Positions 46,701 to 54,045 of a DNA stretch of 64,000 bases are shown in pieces. Positions within the stretch are counted from its first letter, which is position 1. Each line of letters begins with the position of its first letter. A model generated the notes under the pieces. That model saw nothing but the letters and a program-made list of their open reading frames with translations, had not been told where the DNA came from and did not search any database. The position numbers and the translations under genes are program-made. The stretch is from Sphaerisporangium rufum (GTDB taxonomy: Bacteria; Actinomycetota; Actinomycetes; Streptosporangiales; Streptosporangiaceae), in NCBI RefSeq assembly GCF_016863395.1, contig NZ_BOOU01000044.1, positions 62,001 through 126,000 on the forward strand, in the 5' to 3' direction.

Positions 46701-46947
46701 AGGTCACCTCGGTGACCCCCTCCAGCCCTTCGAACGCCCCCTCGATCGGCCGGGTGACCTGCTCCTCCACGATCCCGGGCGCCGCACCGGCGTACGGGGC
46801 GACCACGAACGCCCCCGGGAACGACAGCGACGGCAGCAACTGCTGTTTCAGCGAGGGGATCGCGAACACGCCGAACGCGCTGATCACCAGCGCCGCCAGC
46901 ACGACAAGGCTGCGATTGGCGAGGCTCAGCCTGGCCAGAGCGGTCAT
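43702..46947 (-). CDS. RND efflux permease (AcrB/CusA-type, actinobacterial)
   Basis: ATG 46947 (MTALARLSLANRSLVV); 1081 residues. RND layout: helix 1, a periplasmic loop (SLKQQLLPSLSFPGAFVVAPYAGAAPGIVEEQVTRPIEGAFEGLEGV), helices 2-6 with the IGRVVDDSIVVLENIKRHL motif, a second loop, and helices 8-12 with the GIVVTNAIVLIDLINQYRAQGMG motif. An Ala/Gln-rich low-complexity insert lies near residues 265-300. No membrane-fusion or outer-membrane partner is present, as expected in a monoderm. Cargo unknown. It is divergent from a MarR gene. Confidence 0.92.
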   Translation of the reverse strand: MTALARLSLANRSLVVLAALVISAFGVFAIPSLKQQLLPSLSFPGAFVVAPYAGAAPGIVEEQVTRPIEGAFEGLEGVTEVTSTSQEGLAQVQVSFEYGTDVEAAVGRLQQAVARLGQRLPAGVEPTVVAGNTDDIPVMVLAVGDDGDQRGMLDRLERVAVPTLQGVTGVREVSVTGAREQRVVITPDLGKMLLAGVSPATIPQVLQANGTPVPAGSLVQDGRSLSVQVGRRLASVEDLRGLYLTPQAPSGAAAQGRPAGQAQAQAQQGQAAGRATGAGADAVAAAAPKPVRLGDVATVEAEPAEATTITRTNGASSLGLSITMTPDGNAVQISHDVRDELAGLTRALGDAAEITVVFDQAPYVERSIEDLSTEGLLGLVFAVLVILIFLLSLRSTLVTAVSIPLSVVIALLALWLGDYSLNLLTLGALTIAIGRVVDDSIVVLENIKRHLGYGEGKRQAVLTAVREVSGAVTASTLTTVAVFLPIAFVGGMVGQLFAPFAITVTVALLASLLVSLTVIPVLAYWFLKSPALSPEEARQVRRQAEAKELRSPLQRAYLPVLRFATRRRLVTLLAGLVIFVGTLALAPGLKTNFIDSSGNDTISITQKMPPGTDLSATDAAAKKVEQVLSGTKDIASYQVNVGSGGTFSGGVGGAADRASYSVTVAEGVETPALEERLRQRLAALRDVGEVTVGGQQGGGFASDRAEVILQGPDLSALETAADSVTTALRGIEGLRDVSSNLEASAPRLEVRVDREKAAARGLTEAGIGQTVAQAFRGAPVGRITVDGRESDIVLRAGGDAPDDVAAVRGLRLPVATGTVKLSQVASVRQVEGPTQITRRDGDRTASVSAAADAGDLGAVTAKITDRMRTLGLPAGVSYTIGGVSADQEEAFAQLGMAMLAAVAIVFMIMVATFRSFAQPLILLVSIPFAATGAIGLLRVTDTPLGVPALIGMLMLIGIVVTNAIVLIDLINQYRAQGMGVREAVIEGGRRRLRPILMTAIATICALTPMAVGLTGSGGFISQPLAIVVIGGLVSSTLLTLVLVPTLYSIVEGIKGRVARRRARRTPDPEPTVYDAEALGAR

Positions 46948-46998
46948 AAGGGGAACCGGACCTTCCGGGGGTATGTCCGTCAAGAAAGAATTCTCGCC

Positions 46999-47004
46999 AT
47001 GCTA
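46999..47004 (-). promoter_or_regulatory. Likely -10 box of the RND gene
   Basis: Read on the minus strand this is TAGCAT, 52 bases upstream of the RND start. It directly abuts the 35-base palindrome that would cover the -35 region, which fits repression by the divergent MarR protein. Confidence 0.4.
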
Positions 47005-47039
47005 ACACTTCATCTGATACGAACATTCAGCGCCAGTGT
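47005..47039. promoter_or_regulatory. 35-base palindromic operator between RND and MarR genes
   Basis: ACACT-TCAT-CTGA and TCAG-CGCC-AGTGT face each other around TACGAACAT; the outer ACACT/AGTGT and inner CTGA/TCAG pairs are perfect (9 of 13 positions overall). A likely MarR-type binding site controlling both directions. Confidence 0.55.
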
Positions 47040-47081
47040 GAACTCCTGATAACCTGACGGCGCCCCCGGCGGAAGGTCAAC

Positions 47082-47531
47082 GTGGACGAGCGAGAACAAC
47101 TGATCGCGCGCATCGGCGAGGTCCAGCACGCGCTCGCCCGCGCCTTCGCCCACGACCGCTCCACGCCACTGCTCGCGCTCAACCTCACCATGCAGCAGCT
47201 CAAGGTGACCCTCATCCTCGCCGCCCACGACTCGGCCTCCGGCCAGGAACTCGCCGCCGCCCTCGGCACCGGCCTCGGCACCGTCACCGGCATCGTCGAC
47301 CGCCTCGTCGCCCAAGGACTCGTCACCCGCCGCGAGGACCCCGACGACCGCCGCGTCCGCCGCGTCCACCTCACCGACGCCGGCCGCCGCATGACCCGGG
47401 AACTCGCCGAAGCCGGCCTGGCCGGCTACCGCCGCCTGCTCGACCGCCTCGACCTCGACACCCTGCGCCGCATGGACGACGTCATGACCGCGCTGCACCG
47501 CGCCGCCACCGACCTGTACGGCCCCTGCTGA
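47082..47531 (+). CDS. MarR family regulator
   Basis: GTG 47082 with GGAAGG about seven bases upstream. 149 residues: LNLTMQQLKVTLILAAHDSASGQELAAALGTGLGTVTGIVDRLVAQGLVTRREDPDDRRVRRVHLTDAGRRMT is the winged helix. Divergent from the RND permease and next to a palindrome, so probably its repressor. Confidence 0.9.
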   Translation: MDEREQLIARIGEVQHALARAFAHDRSTPLLALNLTMQQLKVTLILAAHDSASGQELAAALGTGLGTVTGIVDRLVAQGLVTRREDPDDRRVRRVHLTDAGRRMTRELAEAGLAGYRRLLDRLDLDTLRRMDDVMTALHRAATDLYGPC

Positions 47532-47575
47532 CCTCCCCGCCGCCCGCACCCCCCGCGGTGATACCGTCCACTGCC

Positions 47576-48373
47576 ATGCGATCGACGGACGCGCCCGGCC
47601 CCGCCGCCTACCTGGAACGGCTGTTCTCCCTGGCGGGCCGCACCGCCCTGGTCACCGGCGGCAGCTCCGGCATCGGCCGCGCCATGGCCGAGGCCCTCGG
47701 CCGCGCCGGCGCCGCCCTGGTACTGGTCGCCCGCCGCCCCGCCGAGCTGGACACCGCGGTGCGCGAGCTACGCGACCAGGGCGTCCGCGCCACCGCGCTG
47801 CCCGCCGACCTGGCCGACCCGGCCGAGGTGCGGCGGGTGTGCGACCAGGCCGCCGGGCATCTCGGCGACATCGACATCCTCGCCAACGTCGCCGCCGGCA
47901 ACATTCGCCGCCCGATGGGCGAGCTCACCACCGCCGACTACGAACAGACCATGGCGGTCAACCTCACCGCCCCCTACCTGCTCGGCCAGCACTTCGGCCC
48001 GCTGATGGCGGCGCGCGGATGGGGCCGCATCATCAACGTCGGGTCCCAGCAGTCCGTGCGCGCCTTCGGCGACAGCGGCGTCTACGGCGTCAGCAAGGCC
48101 GCCCTCGCCGGGCTCACCCGCTCCCAGGCCGAGGCCTGGTCCGCCCGCGGCGTGTGCTGCAACACGATCATCCCCGGGTTCGTGCTCACCCCGCTCACCG
48201 CACCCGCCCAGGCCGTTCCCGGCCGGGTGGAGGCCATGGCCGCCCGTACCATGATCGGGCGTAACGCCGTGCCCGGCGACTTCATCGGCCAGGCCATCCT
48301 GCTCGCCGGGGACGCCGGCGCCTACATCACCGGCCAGACGGTCTACGTGGACGGCGGCTTCGCCGTCCACTGA
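47576..48373 (+). CDS. Short-chain dehydrogenase/reductase
   Basis: ATG 47576; TACCGT eight bases upstream suggests a leaderless message. 265 residues. Classical SDR: TGGSSGIGRAMAEALGRAGA, NVAAGN, GSQQSVRAFGDSGVYGVSKAAL (Ser-Tyr-Lys set) and C-terminal GAYITGQTVYVDGGFAVH. Closest in pattern to gluconate 5-dehydrogenase/3-oxoacyl-ACP-reductase-like enzymes. Substrate unknown. It starts 42 bases after the MarR gene. Confidence 0.92.
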   Translation: MRSTDAPGPAAYLERLFSLAGRTALVTGGSSGIGRAMAEALGRAGAALVLVARRPAELDTAVRELRDQGVRATALPADLADPAEVRRVCDQAAGHLGDIDILANVAAGNIRRPMGELTTADYEQTMAVNLTAPYLLGQHFGPLMAARGWGRIINVGSQQSVRAFGDSGVYGVSKAALAGLTRSQAEAWSARGVCCNTIIPGFVLTPLTAPAQAVPGRVEAMAARTMIGRNAVPGDFIGQAILLAGDAGAYITGQTVYVDGGFAVH

Positions 48374-48513
48374 CGACATCTCCCCCGCGCCTCGAACGGC
48401 GTGACGGGTGTCGCCGGCCATCGCTGCCGACGCCTGCGGTCTTGGCGTCGTAGCGGATTTTGATGTTCAGGTGTTTTGGTTTTTCATCAACCCAGCGGCT
48501 TTACAAAGTAAGT

Positions 48514-49059
48514 TCATTGTCCGGTCGCCGGCGACCGCGCCGGAGCCGTGGCGGTGCCCGTGCGCAGGCGGTACCAGCGCAGAAACCCGGTGAACGCCAG
48601 GCCCGAGGTCAGCGCCCCGCCCGCCACCCGCACCCAGTGCCCCGCGTTGAACTCCGCGGCCACCTGCCGCAGGTAGTCCGCCGAGTGCGTCCCCACCGGG
48701 TCGACGAACATGATGGTGTTGCGCGGCCAGAAGAACCACGCGGAGAACAGGAACTCCGCGAGCACGAACACCACCGTGGCCGCGGCGATCCACCAGCGCG
48801 CAGGCGACCGCCAGGCCAGCAGCGTGCCCACCGCGGCGCTGAGCGAGATGCTCAGCCCGAGCGGCGGGAAGAAGTCCGACGGGCTGCCCGCCACCATGAA
48901 CTCCCTGGTCAGCTCCAGTGACGCCGGCGGGTCCCGGAAGATGTTCGGGTACAACATCACCGTCTCCCCGAGCACCCCGCCGAACGAGATCATCGCCGTG
49001 ACCACCAGGTACAGCAGCACCACCGTGGTCACCCGCGGCAGGTTCGGCGGCTTCACCAT
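48514..49059 (-). CDS. Four-helix membrane protein, DUF1772-like
   Basis: ATG 49059; 181 residues with hydrophobic segments near 10-30, 68-85, 90-110 and 140-157. Conserved-looking LYPNIFRDPPASLELTREFMVAGSPSDFFPPLG and FFWPRNTIMFVD. Function unknown. The region to its left (48,450-48,515) is unusually A/T-rich. Divergent from the histidine kinase gene. Confidence 0.7.
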   Translation of the reverse strand: MVKPPNLPRVTTVVLLYLVVTAMISFGGVLGETVMLYPNIFRDPPASLELTREFMVAGSPSDFFPPLGLSISLSAAVGTLLAWRSPARWWIAAATVVFVLAEFLFSAWFFWPRNTIMFVDPVGTHSADYLRQVAAEFNAGHWVRVAGGALTSGLAFTGFLRWYRLRTGTATAPARSPATGQ

Positions 49060-49312
49060 GACAACTCCAGTCCACCAGGCGCGCCCCCGGGGCGTGCGGA
49101 TCGGCGGCGACCGCGGCCGGCATTGCGGTGCCCGCCGCGGTCGCCCCGCACCGGATCCGGTCGGCGCGGAACCACGACGCTAGGGGCGACCCCTCCCCCG
49201 GCGCGTCCGCCCCCCGTCCCGGACCGCTGTCGCCTTTCGACGTACCGGGCCGCCCGGCGATGACGTCGCCAGGCGGCCGACCACCGGCCGGCCGGTTCCA
49301 TACACTGCCGGA

Positions 49313-50500
49313 ATGAGAAGGGTGCGGCCATCGGCCGGCGTGGTGGACGCCGGCATCGCGGCGGCCGTCACGGCGGTGATCGCCGTGGCGGTGACCGCCG
49401 ACGTGGGCGGCCGGTCGGCGCCGCCGGTCGCCGCCTACCTGTTCGCGGTCGGCTGCGGCGCGCTGATGCTGCTGCGGCGCCGGCTGCCGGTCGCGATGCT
49501 GCTGGTCACCGCCACCGGGCTGATGGTGTACTACGCCGCCGGGCTGCCGCCGATCGGCCTGGCCGTGCCGGTGGCCGGCGCGCTGTTCTCCGCCGCCGAG
49601 GCCGGGCGGCAGTGGTGGGCGGCCGGCGTGGCCACCGCGATGCTCGCCCTGTCGGGGTACTTCCGGCTGGCCGAGGGCGACGACCCCGCCTACCTGTTCG
49701 GCCTGGAACTCACCTCCGAGCTCGGCCTCATGGTCGCCATGATCGCGCTCGGTGACGGGCTGCGCAGCCGCCGGCTGCTGCGCGCCGAGATGCGCCACCG
49801 GGAGGCCCGCGCCGCCGCCGAACGTGAGGAGATCGCCATGCGGCGCATGCAGGAGGAACGGCTCGGCATCGCTCGCGAGCTGCACGACGTGCTCGCCCAC
49901 ACCGTCACCGTCATCTCGCTGCAGGCCTCGGTCGGCGCCGAGGCGCTGCCCGGCGACCCGGTCGCCGCCCGCTCCTCGCTGGAGGCGATCCGGCAGGCCG
50001 GCGACGAGGCGATGGGCGAGCTGCGCGCCACCCTCGGCCTGCTGCGCCGGGACGCCGGCGCGCCCACTCCCGAACCGCCGGCCGGAGCGGCCGGCCTGGC
50101 CGCCCTGGACCGCCTGATCGCCGCCACCGGCGCGCTCCCGGTGACGCTGCGGGTGTCCGGGCGGCCGGCGCCGCTCCCCCACGTCGTCGACGCCACCGCC
50201 TACCGGGTGGTCCAGGAGGCCCTGACCAACACCCTGCGCCACGCCGGCGCGACCCGCGCGTGGATCGACCTGGACTACCGGGCCGGGCTGCGGATCACCG
50301 TGACCGACGACGGCCGCGGCGGTGACCCGGCCGCCGCGGGCGCCGGCCACGGGCTGCGCGGCATGGCCGAACGGGTCGAGCTGCTGGGCGGGATGATGCA
50401 CGCCGGCCCCCGGCAGGGCGGCGGCTTCCAGGTCCAGGTCACCCTGCCGACGGCCGCGCCGGCCGGCGGGTCCGCCGGCCGGACGGCGGCCCTGCGATGA
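49313..50500 (+). CDS. Sensor histidine kinase, NarL/DesK-type (HisKA_3)
   Basis: ATG 49313, six bases after TACACT (leaderless layout). 395 residues. About five N-terminal helices with no large outside domain, a coiled stretch (REARAAAEREEIAMRRMQEE), then HisKA_3 RLGIARELHDVLAHTVTVISLQA (phosphorylated His) and HATPase with AYRVVQEALTNTLRHAGA and VTDDGRGGDPAAAGAGHGLRGMAERVELLGG. Coupled to the response regulator by ATGA. Probably senses a membrane signal. Confidence 0.93.
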   Translation: MRRVRPSAGVVDAGIAAAVTAVIAVAVTADVGGRSAPPVAAYLFAVGCGALMLLRRRLPVAMLLVTATGLMVYYAAGLPPIGLAVPVAGALFSAAEAGRQWWAAGVATAMLALSGYFRLAEGDDPAYLFGLELTSELGLMVAMIALGDGLRSRRLLRAEMRHREARAAAEREEIAMRRMQEERLGIARELHDVLAHTVTVISLQASVGAEALPGDPVAARSSLEAIRQAGDEAMGELRATLGLLRRDAGAPTPEPPAGAAGLAALDRLIAATGALPVTLRVSGRPAPLPHVVDATAYRVVQEALTNTLRHAGATRAWIDLDYRAGLRITVTDDGRGGDPAAAGAGHGLRGMAERVELLGGMMHAGPRQGGGFQVQVTLPTAAPAGGSAGRTAALR

Positions 50501-51180
50501 GCGCCCCGCCCGCCATCCGGGTCGTGATCGTCGACGACCAGCATCTGGTGCGCGCCGGGCTGCGCGCCCTGCTGGACCGGGCCCCGGACATCACGGTCGC
50601 CGGGGACGCCGCCGACGGCGAGGGCGGCCTGGCCATGGTGCGCGCCGAACGGCCCGACGTGGTGCTCATGGACGTGCGGATGCCCGGCATGGACGGTATC
50701 GAGGCGACCCGGCGGATCGTCGCCGACCCGCACCTGCACCAGGTGCAGGTGGTGATGCTCACCACCTTCGACACCGACGAGCACCTGTTCGCCGCCATCC
50801 GCGCGGGGGCGGCCGGGTTCCTGCTCAAGGACACCCGGCCCGACGAGCTGCGCGAGGCGGTGCGCACCGTGGCCTCCGGCGAGGCGCTGCTGTCCCCGGC
50901 GGTGACCCGGCGGGTCATGGACGCCGTCGCCGCCGTGCCGGGCCGGCTCGACCCGGGCCGCGTCGCCGCGCTGACCGACCGCGAGCGCGAGGTCCTCGCC
51001 CAGATCGCCACCGGCCGCTCCAACGCCGAGATCGGCGCCGCGCTCTACATCAGCCCGGCCACCGCGCGCACCTACGTCAGCCGCCTGCTGACCAAGCTCG
51101 ACGCCCGCGACCGCACCCAGCTGGTCGTCATCGCCTACGAAAGCGGCCTGGTCCGCCCCGGCACCTGCCCCGATCCCTAG
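50497..51180 (+). CDS. NarL/FixJ-type response regulator
   Basis: ATG 50497 in the ATGA overlap; 227 residues. Receiver domain with VVIVDDQHLVRAGLRALL, phosphoacceptor Asp near residue 59 in VLMDVRMPGMDG, and LLKDTRPDEL. LuxR-type HTH at 160-220 (LTDREREVLAQIATGRSNAEIGAALYISPATARTYVSRLLTKLDARDR). Its stop codon touches the first TetR operator, so read-through into the TetR gene is possible. Partner of the upstream kinase. Confidence 0.94.
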   Translation: MSAPPAIRVVIVDDQHLVRAGLRALLDRAPDITVAGDAADGEGGLAMVRAERPDVVLMDVRMPGMDGIEATRRIVADPHLHQVQVVMLTTFDTDEHLFAAIRAGAAGFLLKDTRPDELREAVRTVASGEALLSPAVTRRVMDAVAAVPGRLDPGRVAALTDREREVLAQIATGRSNAEIGAALYISPATARTYVSRLLTKLDARDRTQLVVIAYESGLVRPGTCPDP

Positions 51181-51217
51181 TAGACAGTGTCTACGTCCTC
51201 TGGTAGACACTGTCTAT
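51180..51217. promoter_or_regulatory. Two TetR operators, one covering the start codon
   Basis: GTAGACA-G-TGTCTAC (51180-51194) is a perfect 7-base inverted repeat. GTAGACA-C-TGTCTAT (51203-51217) is the same with one change and covers the first two bases of the ATG at 51216. TAGACA at 51204 may also be the -10 of a leaderless message, so bound repressor would block the promoter and start together. Confidence 0.85.
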
Positions 51218-51842
51218 GCAGCCGGAGGATTCACTGCGCGAACGGCTCGTCGAGGCCGGCGTGCAACTCGTGCAGGCCGAGGGCGTCTCCGCGCTGGGCT
51301 TGCGCGAGATCGCCCGCCGGGCCGGAGTGTCGCACGGCGCCCCGCGCCGGTACTTCCCCACCCACGCGGCACTGCTGTCCGCGATCGCCCGCCGAGGTTT
51401 CATCGACCTGGCCCGGCGGTTCACCGAGGCGACCGGCCAGACGGCGCCGCCACGACAACGACTGCGGGCGATGGCCCACGCCTACCTGCGGTTCGCCGGC
51501 GAACACCGCGGCATGTTCGAATTGATGTTCCGTCACGACCTACTGCGCGGCCAGGCACGCGCCACCGGAGAGCCACCGCTGCGCGACGCGAGCCTGCCGC
51601 TGTTCGCCCGCATCGTCGAACTGGTCGATCTGTGCCCGCCGGGCGCCGGCGCCCGGCGGCGAGTCCCGGCCCAGGTGACCGCGGTCGCGCTGTGGGCGAA
51701 CGTGCACGGCCTGGCCGAGCTGTCGGGGTGGGGCAGTGTCGAGCTGATGCTGGGTGAACCGGACCCGCCGCCGACCGGCGACCGGCTCGACCGGCTCATC
51801 ACCGAGATCCTGGACGCCCACCTGGGTCAGGAGGCCCGGTGA
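51216..51842 (+). CDS. TetR family repressor
   Basis: ATG 51216; no ribosome site, probably leaderless. 208 residues. HTH: DSLRERLVEAGVQLVQAEGVSALGLREIARRAGVSHGAPRRYFPTHAALLSAIARRGF; the C-terminal ligand domain is of the WHG type (MFRHDLL, WANVHGLAEL). Its stop overlaps the MFS start (GTGA), giving a TetR-MFS operon that likely represses itself. Confidence 0.92.
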   Translation: MQPEDSLRERLVEAGVQLVQAEGVSALGLREIARRAGVSHGAPRRYFPTHAALLSAIARRGFIDLARRFTEATGQTAPPRQRLRAMAHAYLRFAGEHRGMFELMFRHDLLRGQARATGEPPLRDASLPLFARIVELVDLCPPGAGARRRVPAQVTAVALWANVHGLAELSGWGSVELMLGEPDPPPTGDRLDRLITEILDAHLGQEAR

Positions 51843-53278
51843 GCGGCACGGCCCGGCGCCGGTCGGCCCTGACCGTCAGCGCGGCCGGAGCCATGCTGGT
51901 CGCCCTGGACGGCACGGTCCTGCTCATGGTCCAGCCCTCGCTGCGGCGCGACCTGGCCGCGAGCGTGACGCAGACCCAGTGGGCCAGCACGGGTTATCTG
52001 CTGTCGGTGGCGGCGCTGCTGGTCATCGCCGGACGGCTCGGTGACCGGTACGGCCATCGGCGGCTGCTGCTGTGCGGCCTGTGCGGCTTCGCCGCGGCCT
52101 CGGCCGGGATCGCACTCGCTCCCGGCATCGGCGTGTTGATCACCCTGCGCGTACTCCAGGGCCTGTTCGCCGCCCTGCTGCAGCCGGCGACGCTGGCGCT
52201 GCTGCGGCTGACCCACCCGGCCGACCGGCTCGGCCGCGCCATCGCCGTCCGCACCGGCGCGATCGGGCTGGCCGGCGCGGCCGGGCCGATCCTCGGCGGC
52301 CTGCTTGTGGCACAGCTGGGCTGGCGCAGCGTGTTCGCCGTCCAAGCCCCCATCGCGCTGGCCGTCGCCGCGCTGGCCATGGCCACCCCGGCGCCCCCGC
52401 CGCGGCACCGGCCGGCGAAACGGTTCGCGATCACCGGGACGCTGCTGATCGCCGGAGTGCTATCGGCGTCGGTGTACGCCCTGGCCGGGGTGCCGGCGCA
52501 CGGCTGGACAGGCGGGCCGACGCTGGCGGCCCTGGCGTGTGCCGTCGGCGGCGCGGTGATCCTGCTCGCCTGGGAACGCCGGACCGCCTACCCGATCGTG
52601 CCGGCGGCGGTGGCCCGGTCGAGGCCGGTGACGGCCGCGATGGCGATCCTCCTGCTCACCAGCGGCGGCATGTTCGGCGCCCTGTTCGTCGCGACATTCC
52701 TGCTGCAGGATCTGCTGCGCCTCGACCCGCTCGCCGCGGGCCTGCGTGTCATCCCGCTGACCATCCTGATGGTCCTCGGCGCGCCGTTGGCGGACGCGGC
52801 ACTGCGCCGGTACGGGCCGCGCCGTACCGCCGTTGCCGGCTTGGTGCCGGTCGTCCTGGGCATCCTCGGCCTGACCTCGCTCGACCAGACCGGAGCGTGG
52901 AGCGCGACAGCCGGGTCCATCACGGCCTTCGCCCTGCTCGGGCTCGGCTTCGCCACGGTGATGGTCACGGCCACCGGGACGGTCGTCGGGGACGCGCCGG
53001 CCGGACACGCAGGGATCGTCGGCGGGCTCAAGCAGACCGCCATGAACATCGGGCCCACCCTCGGGATCGCGATCGCCGCCGGCCTGATGCCGGTCACCCC
53101 CTCCGGCGCGGCCACCCGGTTCGCGCTGCCTGCCATGGCCGCGCTCGCCGCTCTAGGGACGCTGCCCGCGCTACTGCTGCCCGCCAGGCCGGTCTCCACC
53201 TCAAGGGCATCCCCCGCCGACGGCGGCGGCTCCCTCCGCCGGGGTTCACCGGCCGAGGCGCGAGCGTCCGGCCGGTGA
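51839..53278 (+). CDS. MFS drug exporter, DHA2 (14-helix) type
   Basis: GTG 51839 overlaps the TetR stop. 479 residues, about 14 helices. Motifs: GAMLVALDGTVLLMVQPSLRRDL, GRLGDRYGHRRLLLCGL, LAGAAGPILGGLLVAQLGWRSVFAVQAP (motif C). Exporter of unknown drugs, induced when the TetR protein lets go of its operators. The C-terminal 30 residues are polar and low complexity. Confidence 0.92.
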   Translation: MSGTARRRSALTVSAAGAMLVALDGTVLLMVQPSLRRDLAASVTQTQWASTGYLLSVAALLVIAGRLGDRYGHRRLLLCGLCGFAAASAGIALAPGIGVLITLRVLQGLFAALLQPATLALLRLTHPADRLGRAIAVRTGAIGLAGAAGPILGGLLVAQLGWRSVFAVQAPIALAVAALAMATPAPPPRHRPAKRFAITGTLLIAGVLSASVYALAGVPAHGWTGGPTLAALACAVGGAVILLAWERRTAYPIVPAAVARSRPVTAAMAILLLTSGGMFGALFVATFLLQDLLRLDPLAAGLRVIPLTILMVLGAPLADAALRRYGPRRTAVAGLVPVVLGILGLTSLDQTGAWSATAGSITAFALLGLGFATVMVTATGTVVGDAPAGHAGIVGGLKQTAMNIGPTLGIAIAAGLMPVTPSGAATRFALPAMAALAALGTLPALLLPARPVSTSRASPADGGGSLRRGSPAEARASGR

Positions 53279-53298
53279 ACCCCGGCGGCCAGCGAACT

Positions 53299-53312
53299 TC
53301 AACCATTGTTGA
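53299..53312. promoter_or_regulatory. SoxR-type palindrome in the soxR promoter
   Basis: TCAAC-CATT-GTTGA lies between the MFS gene and soxR. TAGCCT (53322) six bases before the soxR ATG is the likely -10, so the palindrome would fall in the -35/-10 spacer, where MerR-family proteins bind. Confidence 0.5.
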
Positions 53313-53333
53313 GCTATGCGCTAGCCTGGCGGC

Positions 53334-53873
53334 ATGACGCGACTGTCGTGGAAGGCCACCGAACTGACCGTCGGCGAGCTGTCCGAGCGCAGCGGAGTAC
53401 CCCCTTCCGCGCTGCGCTTCTACGAGCGCGAAGGGCTGATCACCAGCCGGCGCACCCCCGGCAACCAGCGCCGCTACACCCGCGACACGCTGCGCCGGGT
53501 GGCGTTCGTCCGGGTCTCCCAGCGGGTCGGCATCCCGCTGGCCACCATTCGCACCGTGCTCGGCCTGCTCCCCGAAGGGCGCACCCCCACCCGGCAGGAC
53601 TGGGCGCGGGTCTCCCAGCACTGGCGCGAGGACCTGCAGGGCCGGATCCGCCAGCTGGAACGGCTGCGCGATGACCTGGACGACTGCATCGGCTGCGGCT
53701 GCCTGTCGCTGGACCGCTGCGGCCTGGCCAACCCCAAGGACGCCCTCGGCGAGCAGGGTCCCGGCGCCCGCCGCCTCCCCGACCCGCCCTCCGCGGCGAA
53801 GGCCGGCGCCGCCGGGCCCGGCCAGGGCGGCGAGCGGCCCGTCCCGGTGCCGGACGCCGGCTGCTGCGCCTGA
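53334..53873 (+). CDS. soxR: Redox-sensing regulator SoxR
   Basis: ATG 53334, six bases after TAGCCT. 179 residues. MerR HTH (LTVGELSERSGVPPSALRFYEREGLITSRRTPGNQRRYTRDTLRRVAFVRVSQRVGIPLATI), a dimer helix, and the [2Fe-2S] site CIGCGCLSLDRC at about 118-129. It responds to redox-active compounds by distorting promoter DNA. The C-terminal 40 residues are a Pro/Gly/Ala tail with an extra CC, longer than in most homologues. It may control itself or the exporter genes. Confidence 0.94.
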   Translation: MTRLSWKATELTVGELSERSGVPPSALRFYEREGLITSRRTPGNQRRYTRDTLRRVAFVRVSQRVGIPLATIRTVLGLLPEGRTPTRQDWARVSQHWREDLQGRIRQLERLRDDLDDCIGCGCLSLDRCGLANPKDALGEQGPGARRLPDPPSAAKAGAAGPGQGGERPVPVPDAGCCA

Positions 53874-54045
53874 ACCCTGCCTGAACTCTGCCTGGATTCC
53901 GGCCGGGCACCCGCGAGGCGGCCGGCAGGACAGGGCGACCGGAACAGGGCCCCCGCGCCGGGAGCGGACGGCGGCGCGGTCCCGCCGCCGGCGTCCCGGC
54001 CCGGCCGGAGCACCCAAGGATCGGGCGGGGCCCACGGGGCCGCGG

